NCBI RefSeq assembly: GCF_902826555.1
Contig: NZ_CADEFI010000011.1
Coordinates: forward strand, 22,308 to 86,307
Length of the DNA stretch: 64,000 bases
Direction: 5' to 3'
Origin: an uncultured Hyphomicrobium sp.
Lineage (GTDB): Bacteria > Pseudomonadota > Alphaproteobacteria > Rhizobiales > Hyphomicrobiaceae
Shown here one piece after another: positions 47,597 to 57,760 of this stretch (positions are counted from its first letter, which is position 1; the number at the start of each line of letters is the position of its first letter). The notes beneath the pieces are model-generated. The model searched no databases and was not told the origin of the DNA. It was given only the letters and a program-made list of their open reading frames with translations. Position numbers and translations under genes: made by a program.

Positions 47597-48724
47597 ATGT
47601 CCCTGCTGCAGCCCGTTGCCGTCCCCGTGTTCGATCATACGCCGGAACACGCTCATTCATCCCCGCACAAGGGCGACGAGCGCTGCCCCTGGTGCGATCA
47701 GGCGATCCCGCACGAGAAGTTCTCCGCCATTCGAGACCGGATCGCCCAGAAGGAGCGCGAGCAGCATGCGGCAATGACGGCGCGCCTCAAAGAGGACTTC
47801 GCGCGCGAAAAGGCCGAGCTTGCCGCCCGGCTGCAGACGGAGGCCAAGCTGGCGCTGGAAGCCGAGCTTGCGGCGCGTCTCAAGGCCGCCGAAGAGGCCC
47901 GGCTGTCCGCCGAAGCGTCCCGGTTGACGGCGGAGGCGGCTCTCAGCCAGCAGCGGGAGCTGGCCGAGCAGGAGAAGACGGTCGCCGTGCTCGCCGAGCA
48001 AGCCAAGGCGTTCGACGAGCGTCAGAAGCTGCAAGAGAAGCTGGCGTTGCTGCAGAAGCAGATCGAGAACAAGACGGCGCAGGAGATCGGCGAAGGTCCC
48101 GAGGCGGACCTCTTCGAGCTTTTGCGGGGCGCGTTCGAAGGCGATCGCATCCGGCGCGTGGCGAAAGGACTCCAGGGCGCGGACGTCATTCACGAAGTGA
48201 TCCGCAACGGACAGGTGTGCGGCAAGATCGTCTACGATTCAAAGAGCCGCAATGCGTGGAAAAACGAGTTCGTAACAAAGCTGCGCGCGGATCAGCTCGG
48301 CGAGCGGGCGGAGCACGCCATCCTTTCCTGCAACAAGCTTCCGCAAGGGGCGCAACAGATCCACGTGCAGGACGGTGTCATCATCGCCAACCCGCAGCGT
48401 GTGCTGGCGCTGGCGCAGATCCTTCGGCGTCACGTGCTCGAAACGCATGAGTTGCGCGTCGGCAACGAGAAGCGTGACGAGAAGACGGCCGAGCTTTATG
48501 CCTTCATCACGTCAGACCGCTGCAAGCAGCTTCTTGAACAAATCACGCTGCAGGCACAGCGCATGCTCGAACTGGAGGCGGCAGAAGAACGTGCGCACCG
48601 CGTGACGTGGGACAAGCGCAGCAAGCTGATCCGCTCGGTGCAGAAGGTGCACAGCGATCTCTGCTTCGAGATCGAGCGCGTGATCGGGACGGGCGAGTGC
48701 GCCGCGGCGGACGAAAAACCGTAG
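47597..48724 (+). CDS. DUF2130 protein with N-terminal zinc-like motif and long coiled coil
   Basis: 375 residues. An N-terminal CPWCDQAIPHEKF zinc-knuckle-like segment is followed by a coiled coil of Lys/Glu/Arg/Ala heptads (about residues 45-180). The conserved DUF2130 domain comes next (GEGPEADLFELLRGAF, GADVIHEVIRNGQVCGKIVYDSK, NEFVTKLRADQL, HAILSCNKLP). Function is unknown; the D-x-K pattern recalls restriction-endonuclease-like folds. Start at MSLLQP with GGAG ten bases upstream; a TTG 75 bases earlier is less convincing. A strong bidirectional terminator lies after its stop. Confidence 0.85.
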   Translation: MSLLQPVAVPVFDHTPEHAHSSPHKGDERCPWCDQAIPHEKFSAIRDRIAQKEREQHAAMTARLKEDFAREKAELAARLQTEAKLALEAELAARLKAAEEARLSAEASRLTAEAALSQQRELAEQEKTVAVLAEQAKAFDERQKLQEKLALLQKQIENKTAQEIGEGPEADLFELLRGAFEGDRIRRVAKGLQGADVIHEVIRNGQVCGKIVYDSKSRNAWKNEFVTKLRADQLGERAEHAILSCNKLPQGAQQIHVQDGVIIANPQRVLALAQILRRHVLETHELRVGNEKRDEKTAELYAFITSDRCKQLLEQITLQAQRMLELEAAEERAHRVTWDKRSKLIRSVQKVHSDLCFEIERVIGTGECAAADEKP

Positions 48725-48759
48725 GCAGGGGCTCGAGCCTCGTCGCTCTTTCAAAAAAG

Positions 48760-48794
48760 AAAAAAGCGCGGCCGGGATCCGGGCGCGCTTTTTT
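48760..48794. terminator. Bidirectional terminator between DUF2130 and bactofilin genes
   Basis: AAAAAAGCGCG and CGCGCTTTTTT are perfect arms, with an inner CCGG-GAT-CCGG stem. T-runs of six lie on either strand, so it stops transcription from both convergent genes. Confidence 0.9.
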
Positions 48795-48810
48795 GTATCT
48801 CGAGTTTGGC

Positions 48811-49335
48811 TCAGGAGAGCGGCGGCGGCGTGGACGGCGTTGCCTCGACCGGTTCCGGCGTCGTGCGCGTCAATCCAGCCAGGGGATCATCCGTACGGCG
48901 CGACTTACCCTCGAAGAAGGCGCCCTGCTCGATGGCCATGGTCTGGTGATAGACATCGCCCTCGACGTGGGCGGAGCCCTGCAGCAGCACGCGCCGGCCG
49001 CGAACGGTGCCGAGCAAATGGCCACGGATCACACATTCCTCGGCAATCACTCCGCCGGTCACGCGGGCTCGCTCGCCGATCACGACGTGGGTGGCGTAGA
49101 TATCGCCCTGAACCTCGCCCTCGATCTGGACCTCTCCCTTCGAGGTGAGATTGCCCTGGATCACGAGGTCGACGCCGATCACGGACGTGCCCGAACCGTT
49201 GCCGGGGCGGAACTGAGCTGCCACGGGCCTCACGCCCAATGAGGATGGAGTGGATGGTGATGTGCTGATGTTTTGCATTTGGGGCTGGGACCTGACGACG
49301 CTATCATTTTCCGACTTGCGGAATTGAGGCAGCAT
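48811..49335 (-). CDS. Bactofilin
   Basis: 174 residues. The core (about 52-140) is the bactofilin beta-helix repeat: VIGVDLVIQGNLTSKGEVQIEGEVQGDI, then HVVIGERARVTGGVIAEECVIRG and LLGTVRGRRVLLQGSAHVEGDV. Disordered Ser/Pro-rich tails flank it, as in BacA-type proteins. It polymerises without nucleotide into membrane-bound filaments that place cell-wall enzymes. GGAGG eight bases before the ATG. The usual M23 peptidase partner is not adjacent. Confidence 0.93.
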   Translation of the reverse strand: MLPQFRKSENDSVVRSQPQMQNISTSPSTPSSLGVRPVAAQFRPGNGSGTSVIGVDLVIQGNLTSKGEVQIEGEVQGDIYATHVVIGERARVTGGVIAEECVIRGHLLGTVRGRRVLLQGSAHVEGDVYHQTMAIEQGAFFEGKSRRTDDPLAGLTRTTPEPVEATPSTPPPLS

Positions 49336-49618
49336 CCGTTGAACCTCCGCGGGTTACGCATTAAAACTTCGCGAATTCTGTTCGCTTTTCGGCTTGCAAG
49401 ATTGGCTTGTTAGCCAAGCCCCCGATCGTGTGCTGCACGGCAACACACGCGTATTCCCCCCATCGCCGTCTACCACACTTTCGTATGAGGGTCATCCCAT
49501 CTTCAACGCACCAAGTCTATGCATTCCGCCCTGCTGGCGCATAGTTTCTGTGCATCAGTTCGCGCAGGCGCCGGCCGGCCGAAAAAATCGAGCTCGTGAG
49601 CTCTTCGCAAATTCGTCA

Positions 49619-50092
49619 TTAGCCTGACTTTCCCCGGCCGGCCAGCTCCGCCAGCACCGCGTCGGCGTGCCCTTTGGCAGAAACCTTGCGCCAGATGCGC
49701 TCGATCTTCCCTTTCGGAGAAATGAGGAACGTCGCCCGCTCGACGCCCATGAACGTCCGGCCGTACATCCGCTTTTCGACCCAGACGCCATAGGCCTCAG
49801 CCACCGTCTTCTCCTCGTCGGACGCGAGGTGCAGATCCAGCGCATGCTTGCATTTGAACTTGTCGTGGCTTTTCGGGCTGTCCGGTGAAATGCCGATCAC
49901 GACCGCACCCGCCCGCTCGAAGGCGGCCGTCAACGCGCTGAATTCCTTGGCCTCGATGGTGCACCCCTCGGTATCGTCCTTAGGATAGAAATAGAGCACA
50001 ACCGAACGCCCGCGGAAGGCTTTCAGGGACAGGCGCCCTCCACCATCGGACGGCAGGTCAAACAGGGGTGCCGTATCGCCTTCGTTAAGCAT
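49619..50092 (-). CDS. bcp: Thiol peroxidase of the BCP/PrxQ family
   Basis: 157 residues, thioredoxin-fold peroxiredoxin: FDLPSDGGGRLSLKAFRG, VVLYFYPKDDTEGCTIEA with peroxidatic Cys44, then GVWVEKRMYGRTFMGVERATFLI. The resolving Cys five residues after, as in E. coli Bcp, is Lys49 here; the only other Cys is Cys81 in KFKCKH. It should reduce peroxides either with Cys81 as resolver or as a 1-Cys enzyme. The start at MLNEGD has AAAGG eight bases upstream. It overlaps the end of the small Cys-containing gene by eight bases. Confidence 0.93.
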   Translation of the reverse strand: MLNEGDTAPLFDLPSDGGGRLSLKAFRGRSVVLYFYPKDDTEGCTIEAKEFSALTAAFERAGAVVIGISPDSPKSHDKFKCKHALDLHLASDEEKTVAEAYGVWVEKRMYGRTFMGVERATFLISPKGKIERIWRKVSAKGHADAVLAELAGRGKSG

Positions 50093-50315
50093 GCAGCGCC
50101 TTTCTTTCGTCGCTTTTGGTGAGCCACATCCAACGCTTGCATTGGGGGGCACAAAAGTTCTCGACGTTTCCGGTCCCGGAGCTCGAGACGCCAAGCAGCG
50201 TCACGGCACAGTCAATCGATCCGAGACGCGGTCCTGTCACTCTCTGGGCGTACAGGATCGTCCAGGTGCCGCACACCATGCAATCGGACTTGATCGACCG
50301 GAAGGGGTCCCGCAA
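50085..50315 (-). CDS. Small Cys-containing protein overlapping bcp
   Basis: 76 residues with Cys in MVCG, DCAV and ENFCAPQC, a spacing that could hold one zinc ion. Third codon positions are strongly G/C as in neighbours, which supports coding. The stop lies inside the first codons of bcp (eight-base overlap), indicating coupling. The start is unclear: TTG at 50315 or an ATG 12 codons later. The divergent AsmA-like gene begins 100 bp away. No family is recognised; a zinc-ribbon role with the peroxidase is only a guess. Confidence 0.45.
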   Translation of the reverse strand: MRDPFRSIKSDCMVCGTWTILYAQRVTGPRLGSIDCAVTLLGVSSSGTGNVENFCAPQCKRWMWLTKSDERKALHA

Positions 50316-50415
50316 AACCTTCGAGCGATTAGACGTGACGCGCGGCCTCGAAGTTTGTGACTTCCCCGGCCTCTAACTCGATCCACTTACCTCGTCGGCC
50401 GGAGAACGCCTGGGG

Positions 50416-53400
50416 ATGACGACACACCGCTCCGGCAACACGCGACAGCAGAGGCCGGCTCCGCCGAGAGTGGCCGGGGACCTCCCCTACACGGCGCTGC
50501 GCCAGCGGCGCCCCGACAGCGAGACGCGCCAACGCTTCTGGCGCGCCGCCCACCTGCTCGCTCTCGTGCTCGGTCCGGTGGTGCTGTTGTCGCTCGCGGC
50601 CTCGGTGATCATCTACGTGCGCCTGCTGCATGGCCCCGTTTCGCTCAAGATGTTCGGCGACCGGATCGAAGCGAGCATCAACTCGCAGCTCGACGGCTTC
50701 GCCGCCGCCATCGACGATGCCGTGCTGACGCTGGCCGAGGATTACACGGTTGAGCTACGCCTCATCAACCTGCGCCTCAGCGAGCGGGACGGAGACCTGG
50801 TTGCGTCGGCGCCCACGGCTGCCGTGGAGCTTAACAAGGGGGCGCTCCTGCGGCTCGAGGCGGCGCCGGAACGCGTTTATCTCATCGAGCCGCGGCTGGC
50901 CGTTGCCTACAGCGAGACGCAAGGCTTTTCGCTCAGCATCGCCGAGGCGCCGCCGAGCGACGCGGAGCCGCCCATCGTTCCGCCGAGGCCCACGCCGGCG
51001 CGGCCGCCTGGGTCGGAGAGCCAACCGGGGTCCGCAGCGATCCCACCCTCGTTCCACCGCATCGACATCGCGCGCATCCTTGCCGAGGGTTCGGCGCGCG
51101 CCCGACGCGACGGCGCCCGCTCTTCGCCCATCCGCGAGATCGGCGTCCGCAACGCCACCGTCACCATCACCTACAACGGTCAAACGAGCCAAATCAGCGT
51201 GCCCGAGGCGTCGATCGATCTCGAGCACATGAAACGGCGCAGCATCATCTCCGGCCAGGCGACGTTCTCGTCGGAGCAGGGGCCATGGACGCTTGCCTTC
51301 CGCACCGACGAATCCACGCGCGGCAACTTCTTCAAGCTGACGACGACGGTGAAGGATTTCGTTCCTAGCACGCTGGCGCGGATTTCTCCCAGCCTCAGCC
51401 TTTTCGCCCTGTTCGATACGCCGATGGCGGGCGAGCTCGCGCTCGACCTTTCCAACGTCGGCGATCTCAAGACGGCCAGCCTCAGCGTCGATCTCGGCCG
51501 CGGGTTCATCAGGTCGCCTTCGCTCTCCGATACACCCGTGCTTCTCGACGGCGGACGGCTTGCGCTCAACTACGATGCGGACGCGCGCCGTCTCGTCCTT
51601 GCGCCCTCGACGCTCAACTGGGCCGGGAGCCGCGTCACGCTCGAAGGAGCGGTCTCCGGCGAGCCGACACAGACCGGCGAGCAGCAATGGCATTTTGGGG
51701 TGCAATCGATCGACGGCGTGCTCTCTGCCGAAGAGTTTGGGGTGGCGCCGATCCCGATCGAGAGCTTCAAGGCCACGGGGCGGATCATCCCCAGCGAAGG
51801 ACTCGTGCAGCTCGCGGGGCTCTCGCTCAAGGCCGGCGGCGGCGAGGTGACCGCAAACGGTGAGGTGATCACCGGTGGCGGTACGCCCAGCACGCGCGTG
51901 GAAGCGGCACTTTCGCCCATGCCGGTGGCGACACTCAAGGCGCTGTGGCCCCGTGCGGCGGCTCCCGCGGCGCGCTCGTGGGTCGGGATGCAAGTGGAAC
52001 AAGCGAGCCTGCAATCGGCTTCGCTCAAGCTCCTCTCGGGACGCTTCCTCGAGCCCGAGCAGGGTGCAGACGCAGGTGCTGCTCCGCCTGCGCGCGAGCG
52101 CCTGTCCGCGAAGATGGACGTCGCCAATCTCCGAATGCATCCACTGCCGAAGAGCCTCCCCATCGAGGCCGATCAAGCGACAATCAGGCTCGAGAACAGC
52201 TCGCTCGAGCTGACCATCCCACAGGCCGTCATCATCGGCAGCGAGACAAGCCAGCTGCCGCTCAAGGGCGTGCGATTCACGGTCGTGGACGTCACGCACG
52301 AGGCGCCGATCGCGGAGCTTGCGCTCAAGTCTCAGACTTCGCTTCCGATCCTGATCGATACGCTCAATCACAGCCAGCTTCATCTCACCGGCCAGGGACC
52401 GCTGCCGATCGCCGGCATCGACGGCAAGGTGGACGGAGAAATCAAGATCGCCATGCCGCTGGTCAGCGGCGGGGGCATCGTGAAGGCGGAAGGCAAAGCG
52501 CGCATCACCGACGTGAAGGGGAAAAGCAAGGAGCACAATCTCGATCTGCAGGGTGGAACCATCGAGATCAACGTCTCCGATATCGGCGTCATTGCCAAAG
52601 GAGACATGATCGTCAACGGCGTGCCGACGAAACTGCAGATGCACCGCATCCTGGATGCCGCGCCCGAGATGCAACCGCCGATCCGGATCTCGGCCAAGCT
52701 CGACAACGCCGACCGCACGCAGCTTGGCCTCGATGTCAATCACCTGGTGCAGGGCGATGTGAACGTCGAAGTGACGGTGACGCAGAAGACCGATCAACCG
52801 GCGGCCGTGCACGTGCGCGCCGATCTCACCAATTCCGAACTCCTGTTCACCGATCTGGCGTGGCAGAAACCCGCTGGCCGTACCGCCTCCCTGGACTTTG
52901 ACGTCGACGCCTCGGATCCGAACAAAATCGGCCTTACGAATTTCCGGCTAGTGGGCGACAACATCGCCGTCGACGGATCGCTCACGGTGGACGACAAGCG
53001 CGAAGTGAGCGAGTTCACGTTTCCCAACTTCTCCATCAACGTCGTGTCGCGTCTCGAGGTCTCCGGGAAGATCGGCGCTGATCGCATCTGGAAGATCAAG
53101 GCCAAGGGATCGACCTTCGACGGCAGGGATCTGTTCCGATCGCTGCTGTCGCTCGGCACATCGGAAACGAAAATCAAGCCATTGCATCCGGCAAAGGGCG
53201 TGGATCTCACGGCTGAGATCGGCACAGTGCTCGGCCATTCGGATGTTTCGCTCAGGGATTACAAGGTGACGCTCTCGGAGCGTGGCGACCAGCTTGTCGC
53301 CATCGACGCGCAGGGCAACCTGGATGGCGGAAAGATCCTCATCGTGCAGATGAAGGACGACGGTCAGCGTAAAGTTACGGCCGAGACCGCCGATGCGGGA

Positions 53401-54132
53401 CAGGCTTTCAAGATGATTGGGTTCTACCCCAACATGCAAGGCGGTCGGCTCAGGCTCGAAATGGCACTGCAGGGGCAAGGCGCGGCGGACAAGAGCGGCA
53501 AGCTGTGGGTGGACGATTTCCGCGTGCTCGGCGATCCGATCATCTCCGAGGTCTATTCGAGCGTGGAGGGCGGCAGCTCGGACGGGGGGCGGAAGCGGAA
53601 GATGGAGCGGGAGGTGTTCGAGTTCCAGCGCCTGACTGCGCCGTTCTCGGTCGGACATGGCCAGTTCGTGCTCGACGATTCCTACATCCGCGGCCCCCTG
53701 GTTGGCGCCTCGATCCGCGGCACGGTCGACTACAACAGCCGCCGCCTGAGCCTCGGCGGTACGTACGTTCCGCTGCAAGGCATCAATGCCGCCGTCTGCG
53801 ACATTCCTCTCGTGGGACCGATCGTGGCCGGGTTCGATTGCCAAGGCGTGTTCGGCATCACGTACGCCATACAGGGCCCCATGGCCGCCCCACAGGTTCT
53901 CGTCAATCCACTGTCGATGTTCACGCCCGGCATCCTGCGCGTCATCATGGAGATGACCAACCCAAATCCGCAGGTCAAGCCGATGCGAGACAACCGAACG
54001 CAGCCGGCGGAAAAGAATGTGCGCGCCTCGAGCTCGGCAGCCTCGTCTGCCGACGAGCGGCCAGCGATCGCCGACGGATGGTCATCCGAAACGACAACGT
54101 CGGGGCCAAGCAAGCCGAAGAAAAAGCAATAG
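50416..54132 (+). CDS. Very large AsmA-like/DUF3971 (YhdP-type) envelope protein
   Basis: 1238 residues: a cytosolic Arg/Pro-rich N-terminus, one transmembrane helix (about 45-70), then a long periplasmic beta-repeat body. The first part has the DUF3971-type opening (GPVSLKMFGDRIEASINSQLDG). The end is the AsmA-like C-terminal region (GHGQFVLDDSYIRGPLVGASIRGTVDY, GINAAVCDIPLVGPIV), followed by a Ser/Thr/Lys tail. Proteins of this type bridge the periplasm to carry phospholipids to the outer membrane. It sits divergent to bcp, a conserved alphaproteobacterial arrangement. Confidence 0.9.
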   Translation: MTTHRSGNTRQQRPAPPRVAGDLPYTALRQRRPDSETRQRFWRAAHLLALVLGPVVLLSLAASVIIYVRLLHGPVSLKMFGDRIEASINSQLDGFAAAIDDAVLTLAEDYTVELRLINLRLSERDGDLVASAPTAAVELNKGALLRLEAAPERVYLIEPRLAVAYSETQGFSLSIAEAPPSDAEPPIVPPRPTPARPPGSESQPGSAAIPPSFHRIDIARILAEGSARARRDGARSSPIREIGVRNATVTITYNGQTSQISVPEASIDLEHMKRRSIISGQATFSSEQGPWTLAFRTDESTRGNFFKLTTTVKDFVPSTLARISPSLSLFALFDTPMAGELALDLSNVGDLKTASLSVDLGRGFIRSPSLSDTPVLLDGGRLALNYDADARRLVLAPSTLNWAGSRVTLEGAVSGEPTQTGEQQWHFGVQSIDGVLSAEEFGVAPIPIESFKATGRIIPSEGLVQLAGLSLKAGGGEVTANGEVITGGGTPSTRVEAALSPMPVATLKALWPRAAAPAARSWVGMQVEQASLQSASLKLLSGRFLEPEQGADAGAAPPARERLSAKMDVANLRMHPLPKSLPIEADQATIRLENSSLELTIPQAVIIGSETSQLPLKGVRFTVVDVTHEAPIAELALKSQTSLPILIDTLNHSQLHLTGQGPLPIAGIDGKVDGEIKIAMPLVSGGGIVKAEGKARITDVKGKSKEHNLDLQGGTIEINVSDIGVIAKGDMIVNGVPTKLQMHRILDAAPEMQPPIRISAKLDNADRTQLGLDVNHLVQGDVNVEVTVTQKTDQPAAVHVRADLTNSELLFTDLAWQKPAGRTASLDFDVDASDPNKIGLTNFRLVGDNIAVDGSLTVDDKREVSEFTFPNFSINVVSRLEVSGKIGADRIWKIKAKGSTFDGRDLFRSLLSLGTSETKIKPLHPAKGVDLTAEIGTVLGHSDVSLRDYKVTLSERGDQLVAIDAQGNLDGGKILIVQMKDDGQRKVTAETADAGQAFKMIGFYPNMQGGRLRLEMALQGQGAADKSGKLWVDDFRVLGDPIISEVYSSVEGGSSDGGRKRKMEREVFEFQRLTAPFSVGHGQFVLDDSYIRGPLVGASIRGTVDYNSRRLSLGGTYVPLQGINAAVCDIPLVGPIVAGFDCQGVFGITYAIQGPMAAPQVLVNPLSMFTPGILRVIMEMTNPNPQVKPMRDNRTQPAEKNVRASSSAASSADERPAIADGWSSETTTSGPSKPKKKQ

Positions 54133-54165
54133 TGCGGCGCGTGCCCGCGTGGCCGGGGTCGAGCA

Positions 54166-55425
54166 TCACACCGGTTTCAGGAGAACGTGCTTCTTCTTGC
54201 CGAGGGACAGCTTGATGACGCCTTCGGACGTCACGTCGGCGTCGGACAGTTTCGCCTTCTCATCTGTAACCGGCGTGTCGTTGACCTTCAGTCCGCCGCC
54301 CTTGATCTGACGGCGCGCCTCGCTCGTGGAAGCGACGAGCCCCGCGTCGACAAAGAGCGACAGGAGGCCGAGGCCGGACTTGAGACCCGCCGCGCCGATC
54401 TCGACAGTCGGCAGACCGGCAGCGAGGCCGCCCTGCTCGAAGGTCGTCCGTGCCGTGTCGGCGGCCGCCTCGGCTTTTTCGCGGCCATGCACCAGCGCAG
54501 TCGCCTCGGTGGCCAGCACCTTCTTGGCCTCGTTGATCTCGGCGCCACCAAGGGCGGCGAGCCTCGCAACCTCATCCAAAGGCAGCAGCGTAAACAGTTT
54601 CAGGAAGCGCGCGACGTCGGCGTCCTCGGTGTTGCGCCAGTATTGCCAGTAGTCGTAGGCCGAGAGCTGGTCTTCGTTGAGCCATACGGCGCCGGAGGCG
54701 GTCTTGCCCATCTTGGCGCCGGAGGCCGTGGTCAGGAGCGGACAGGTCAGCGCGTAGAGCTGGTGGACAACGCCCATGCGGCGACCGAGATCGATGCCGG
54801 TGACGATGTTGCCCCACTGGTCCGAGCCGCCCATCTGCAGATTGGAGCCGTAGCGGCGTGCGAGCTCGGCGAAATCGTACGCCTGCAGGAGCATGTAGTT
54901 GAACTCGATAAAGGAGAGCTCCTGATCGCGATCGAGACGGAGCTTCACCGAGTCCATGGACAGCATGCGGTTGACGGACATATGCCGTCCGACGTCGCGC
55001 AGGAACTCGATGTAGTTGAGCTTCGCCAGCCACTCGGCGTTATCGAGCATCAGGGCGTCGGCCTGGCCGTCGCCAAAGCGGAGAAACCGGGAGAACACCG
55101 TCTTGATCTGGTTTTTGTTGTCCTCGATGGTTTCCAGGGTAAGGATCCTGCGCGTCTCATCGCGGCCTGACGGGTCGCCGACGCGCGTGGTGCCGCCTCC
55201 CATCAAGGCAATGGGTTTGCCCGCGCCCGTTTTCTGCAGCCAGTGCAGCATCATGATCGACAGCAGGTGACCGATGTGCAGCGAGGGAGCCGTGCAATCA
55301 TAGCCGACGTAGGCCACGACCTTGCCGCCCGCGGCGAGGTCGTCGATGCCTTGCAAATCCGAGCCCTGGTGGATAAAGCCGCGCTCGGTCAGGATCTTGA
55401 GAAAATCGGATCGGAAATTCGTCAT
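54166..55425 (-). CDS. tyrS: Tyrosyl-tRNA synthetase
   Basis: 419 residues. HIGH is at residues 50-53 ([10 protein letters not shown]), the KMSKS loop is KMGKT at 238-242, and an S4 RNA-binding domain lies at the C-terminus ([16 protein letters not shown]). The active-site text [11 protein letters not shown] is intact. It charges tRNA-Tyr. The start at MTNFRSDF is clear from the family, although the frame stays open far upstream, antisense to anmK. The ribosome site is weak. anmK starts 75 bp away on the other strand. Confidence 0.96.
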   Translation of the reverse strand: MTNFRSDFLKILTERGFIHQGSDLQGIDDLAAGGKVVAYVGYDCTAPSLHIGHLLSIMMLHWLQKTGAGKPIALMGGGTTRVGDPSGRDETRRILTLETIEDNKNQIKTVFSRFLRFGDGQADALMLDNAEWLAKLNYIEFLRDVGRHMSVNRMLSMDSVKLRLDRDQELSFIEFNYMLLQAYDFAELARRYGSNLQMGGSDQWGNIVTGIDLGRRMGVVHQLYALTCPLLTTASGAKMGKTASGAVWLNEDQLSAYDYWQYWRNTEDADVARFLKLFTLLPLDEVARLAALGGAEINEAKKVLATEATALVHGREKAEAAADTARTTFEQGGLAAGLPTVEIGAAGLKSGLGLLSLFVDAGLVASTSEARRQIKGGGLKVNDTPVTDEKAKLSDADVTSEGVIKLSLGKKKHVLLKPV

Positions 55426-55500
55426 GATGGGCTGCGAGGACCTTCGAGTTGTGGCGCCACCGGGCGCGAGTTGGGCTGGACCATGCATGAGGAGCGGCAC

Positions 55501-56616
55501 GTGAGCAAGCGACAGGGCGATGTCTGGCGCGCTTTGGGCCTGATGAGCGGCACCTCGCTCGACGGGATCGACGTGGCCCTCATCGAAACCGACGGGGAGC
55601 GCGTGCTGGGACGGGGGTTCGCGGCCACCTATCCCTATTCGGAGGCCTTCCGCGAGAAGCTGCGCGACGGGCTTTCGGAGGCCACGGCCCTGCGAGACCG
55701 CGCGGCGCGGCCAGGGCGCCTGCACCTTCTCGAGCAGTATCTGACGGAGCTCCACGCCGAAGCGGTCGGGCACTATCTCGCCGATCACCAGATTACGCCC
55801 GACAGCATCGATCTCGTCGGCTTCCATGGCCAGACCGTACTGCACCGTCCGGAGGCGCGACTTACGGTTCAGCTTGGCGACGGCGCACTGCTCGCGCGCC
55901 GGGTCGGACGGCCCGTCGTCTACGATTTGAGAGCTGCCGACGTGGCTGCCGGCGGCCAGGGGGCGCCGCTTGCGCCAGCCTATCATCGGGCGCTCGCAGC
56001 CGAGATCTCCGCGCGTCCGCTGGTGGTGCTGAACCTCGGAGGCGTCGCCAACGTAACCTGGATCGGACGCGACGGCACGCTGCTCGCGTTCGATACGGGG
56101 CCTGCCTCCGCCATGATCGACGACTGGGTCAAGGCGAAACTCGGCAAGGCCTTCGATGCGGACGGCGAGCTGGCTGCGGCGGGGACCGTGCACGAGGACA
56201 TCGTTGCCGGGTGGCTTGCGCATTCCTACTTCGCCGGGGCACCTCCCAAATCGCTCGATCGCAACGCCTTCGATCTCGGCCCCGTAGCCGCGCTTTCTCC
56301 GGAAGATGGGGCGGCGACGCTCACCGCCTTCTCGGCGGCGGCCGTGGCGGCCGGGGTGGTGCACTTCCCGGATAAGCCGGCGCTGTGGATCGCCGTCGGC
56401 GGCGGACGGCGCAACCCCACGCTCATGCGCATGATCGAAACGCGCGTCGGCGCGCCGATCCGGCCTGCCGAGGCCTTCAACATCGACGGCGACAGCGTGG
56501 AAGCCGAAGCCTGGGCCTTCCTTGCCGTGCGGGCGCGGCTCGGGCTGCCGATTACTTTCCCGGGCACGACCGGTGTCAGCCGAGCGCTCTCGGGCGGCAT
56601 TGTCGCCGAATCTTGA
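55501..56616 (+). CDS. anmK: Anhydro-N-acetylmuramic acid kinase
   Basis: 371 residues, ASKHA fold: [22 protein letters not shown] phosphate loop, [23 protein letters not shown] with [13 protein letters not shown], and [13 protein letters not shown]. It phosphorylates and opens 1,6-anhydroMurNAc during cell-wall recycling. GTG at 55501 is chosen because GAGGAG lies seven bases before it; ATG at 55483 overlaps that site. Divergent from tyrS. Confidence 0.94.
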   Translation: MSKRQGDVWRALGLMSGTSLDGIDVALIETDGERVLGRGFAATYPYSEAFREKLRDGLSEATALRDRAARPGRLHLLEQYLTELHAEAVGHYLADHQITPDSIDLVGFHGQTVLHRPEARLTVQLGDGALLARRVGRPVVYDLRAADVAAGGQGAPLAPAYHRALAAEISARPLVVLNLGGVANVTWIGRDGTLLAFDTGPASAMIDDWVKAKLGKAFDADGELAAAGTVHEDIVAGWLAHSYFAGAPPKSLDRNAFDLGPVAALSPEDGAATLTAFSAAAVAAGVVHFPDKPALWIAVGGGRRNPTLMRMIETRVGAPIRPAEAFNIDGDSVEAEAWAFLAVRARLGLPITFPGTTGVSRALSGGIVAES

Positions 56617-56735
56617 CCCGCGACCCGATCGAAGCCGCGACATTAAGCAGAGGCGGCACTTTCGCACTGTTTCGCGCCCGTCCATGACTGCTATACACGG
56701 TCGCTCGATCCCTCACACCGTCGGCGGAGAATTTC

Positions 56736-57659
56736 TTGAAGCACGCCATCTTCGGCTTCACGACCCCAAACCTCGGCGACGACGTGCAGGCCATCGCGGC
56801 CGCGCTGCTGCTGCCGAAGGTCGATGCGTATGTCGACCGCGACGCGCTCGATAAGGTGCGCTTCGACGAGCCCCACACGCTGATCATGAACTCGTGGTTC
56901 GCGATCAAGCGCTATACGGCCGTTCCCCACCGCAGCCTGGTGCCGCACTATTTCGGACATGCCGTCGGCCGGCCGGAGCTTGTCAATCCGACATGGCTTG
57001 CGGAATGGCGGCGGCATCCCTTCATCGGCTGCCGGGATCTCCACTCCGTCGACGTGCTGCGGCAGAACGGCATCGATGCGCGTTTCACCGGCTGTCTCAC
57101 GACCTGGATGGGGCGGCATTTCGCCCAGCCCGCCAAACGCGAGGGCGTTTTGATCGTCGACGTGCCGCCGGCGATGGAATCCTTCATTCCGGACGACGTG
57201 CGGCAAAAGGCCGTTCATCTCACGAGTGAGACCGGTGACGAACGCACCGATCTGCAGAAGCGCTTCATGGCCGCGGCCAAGCTCCTGGATGCCTTGCGCA
57301 CGGCAGAGCTGGTGGTGACACGTCGTCTTCACATTGCGCTGCCCTGCATCGGCTTCGGCACGCCCGTCACCGTCTATCTCGGGGACGACGTCAAGAACCG
57401 GCGGCGCTTCTCGGGGTCGGACGCGCTGCTGCAGATGGTGCTGCACGATGGCACCAAGCCGCTCGGGCCGGAGTGGCTGGAGCCGGCTGCGCAGCAACCC
57501 ACGGCCGAAATGGAAGCGGGCTTCGAAGCGCTTCGGGCGCAGCTCGGCGCGACCGGCCCGGTGGAGCGGCGCTGGAGCAGCGTTGCCGAGTTTGTGGGGA
57601 CTTTCCCGGCGCAGCGGCGGCATGCGGCGAGCTTCATGCGCCAGCTGCTCGTGGCCTAA
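56736..57659 (+). CDS. Polysaccharide pyruvyl transferase family protein
   Basis: 307 residues with the family pattern: TTPNLGDDVQAIAAALLLP at the N-terminus, PFIGCRDLHSVDVLRQNGI (the R-x-x-x-S-x-x-x-L region) and VVTRRLHIALPCIGFGTPV near residue 200. These enzymes add pyruvate to sugars from phosphoenolpyruvate, but the family is broad. The start is TTG with GGCGGAG upstream. Third-position G/C use is normal. No other polysaccharide gene lies nearby, so its acceptor is unknown. Confidence 0.8.
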   Translation: MKHAIFGFTTPNLGDDVQAIAAALLLPKVDAYVDRDALDKVRFDEPHTLIMNSWFAIKRYTAVPHRSLVPHYFGHAVGRPELVNPTWLAEWRRHPFIGCRDLHSVDVLRQNGIDARFTGCLTTWMGRHFAQPAKREGVLIVDVPPAMESFIPDDVRQKAVHLTSETGDERTDLQKRFMAAAKLLDALRTAELVVTRRLHIALPCIGFGTPVTVYLGDDVKNRRRFSGSDALLQMVLHDGTKPLGPEWLEPAAQQPTAEMEAGFEALRAQLGATGPVERRWSSVAEFVGTFPAQRRHAASFMRQLLVA

Positions 57660-57760
57660 GCCAGGCCGCGCTTCCCGTCCGTCACCGCTCTCCTTGCGTC
57701 CGCTTCCCGGATCTGGTCAATCTGACCCCGTTCGGAGCGAAGCTAAACGGGGACCGGCGC

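Noticed and set aside
50755-52812. Minus-strand 685-codon open frame
   Set aside because: Antisense shadow of the AsmA-like gene; Arg-rich without domains.
55426-56685. Upstream extension of the tyrS frame, 420 codons
   Set aside because: tyrS begins at its family start MTNFRSDF; the extension is antisense to anmK and has no protein-like pattern.
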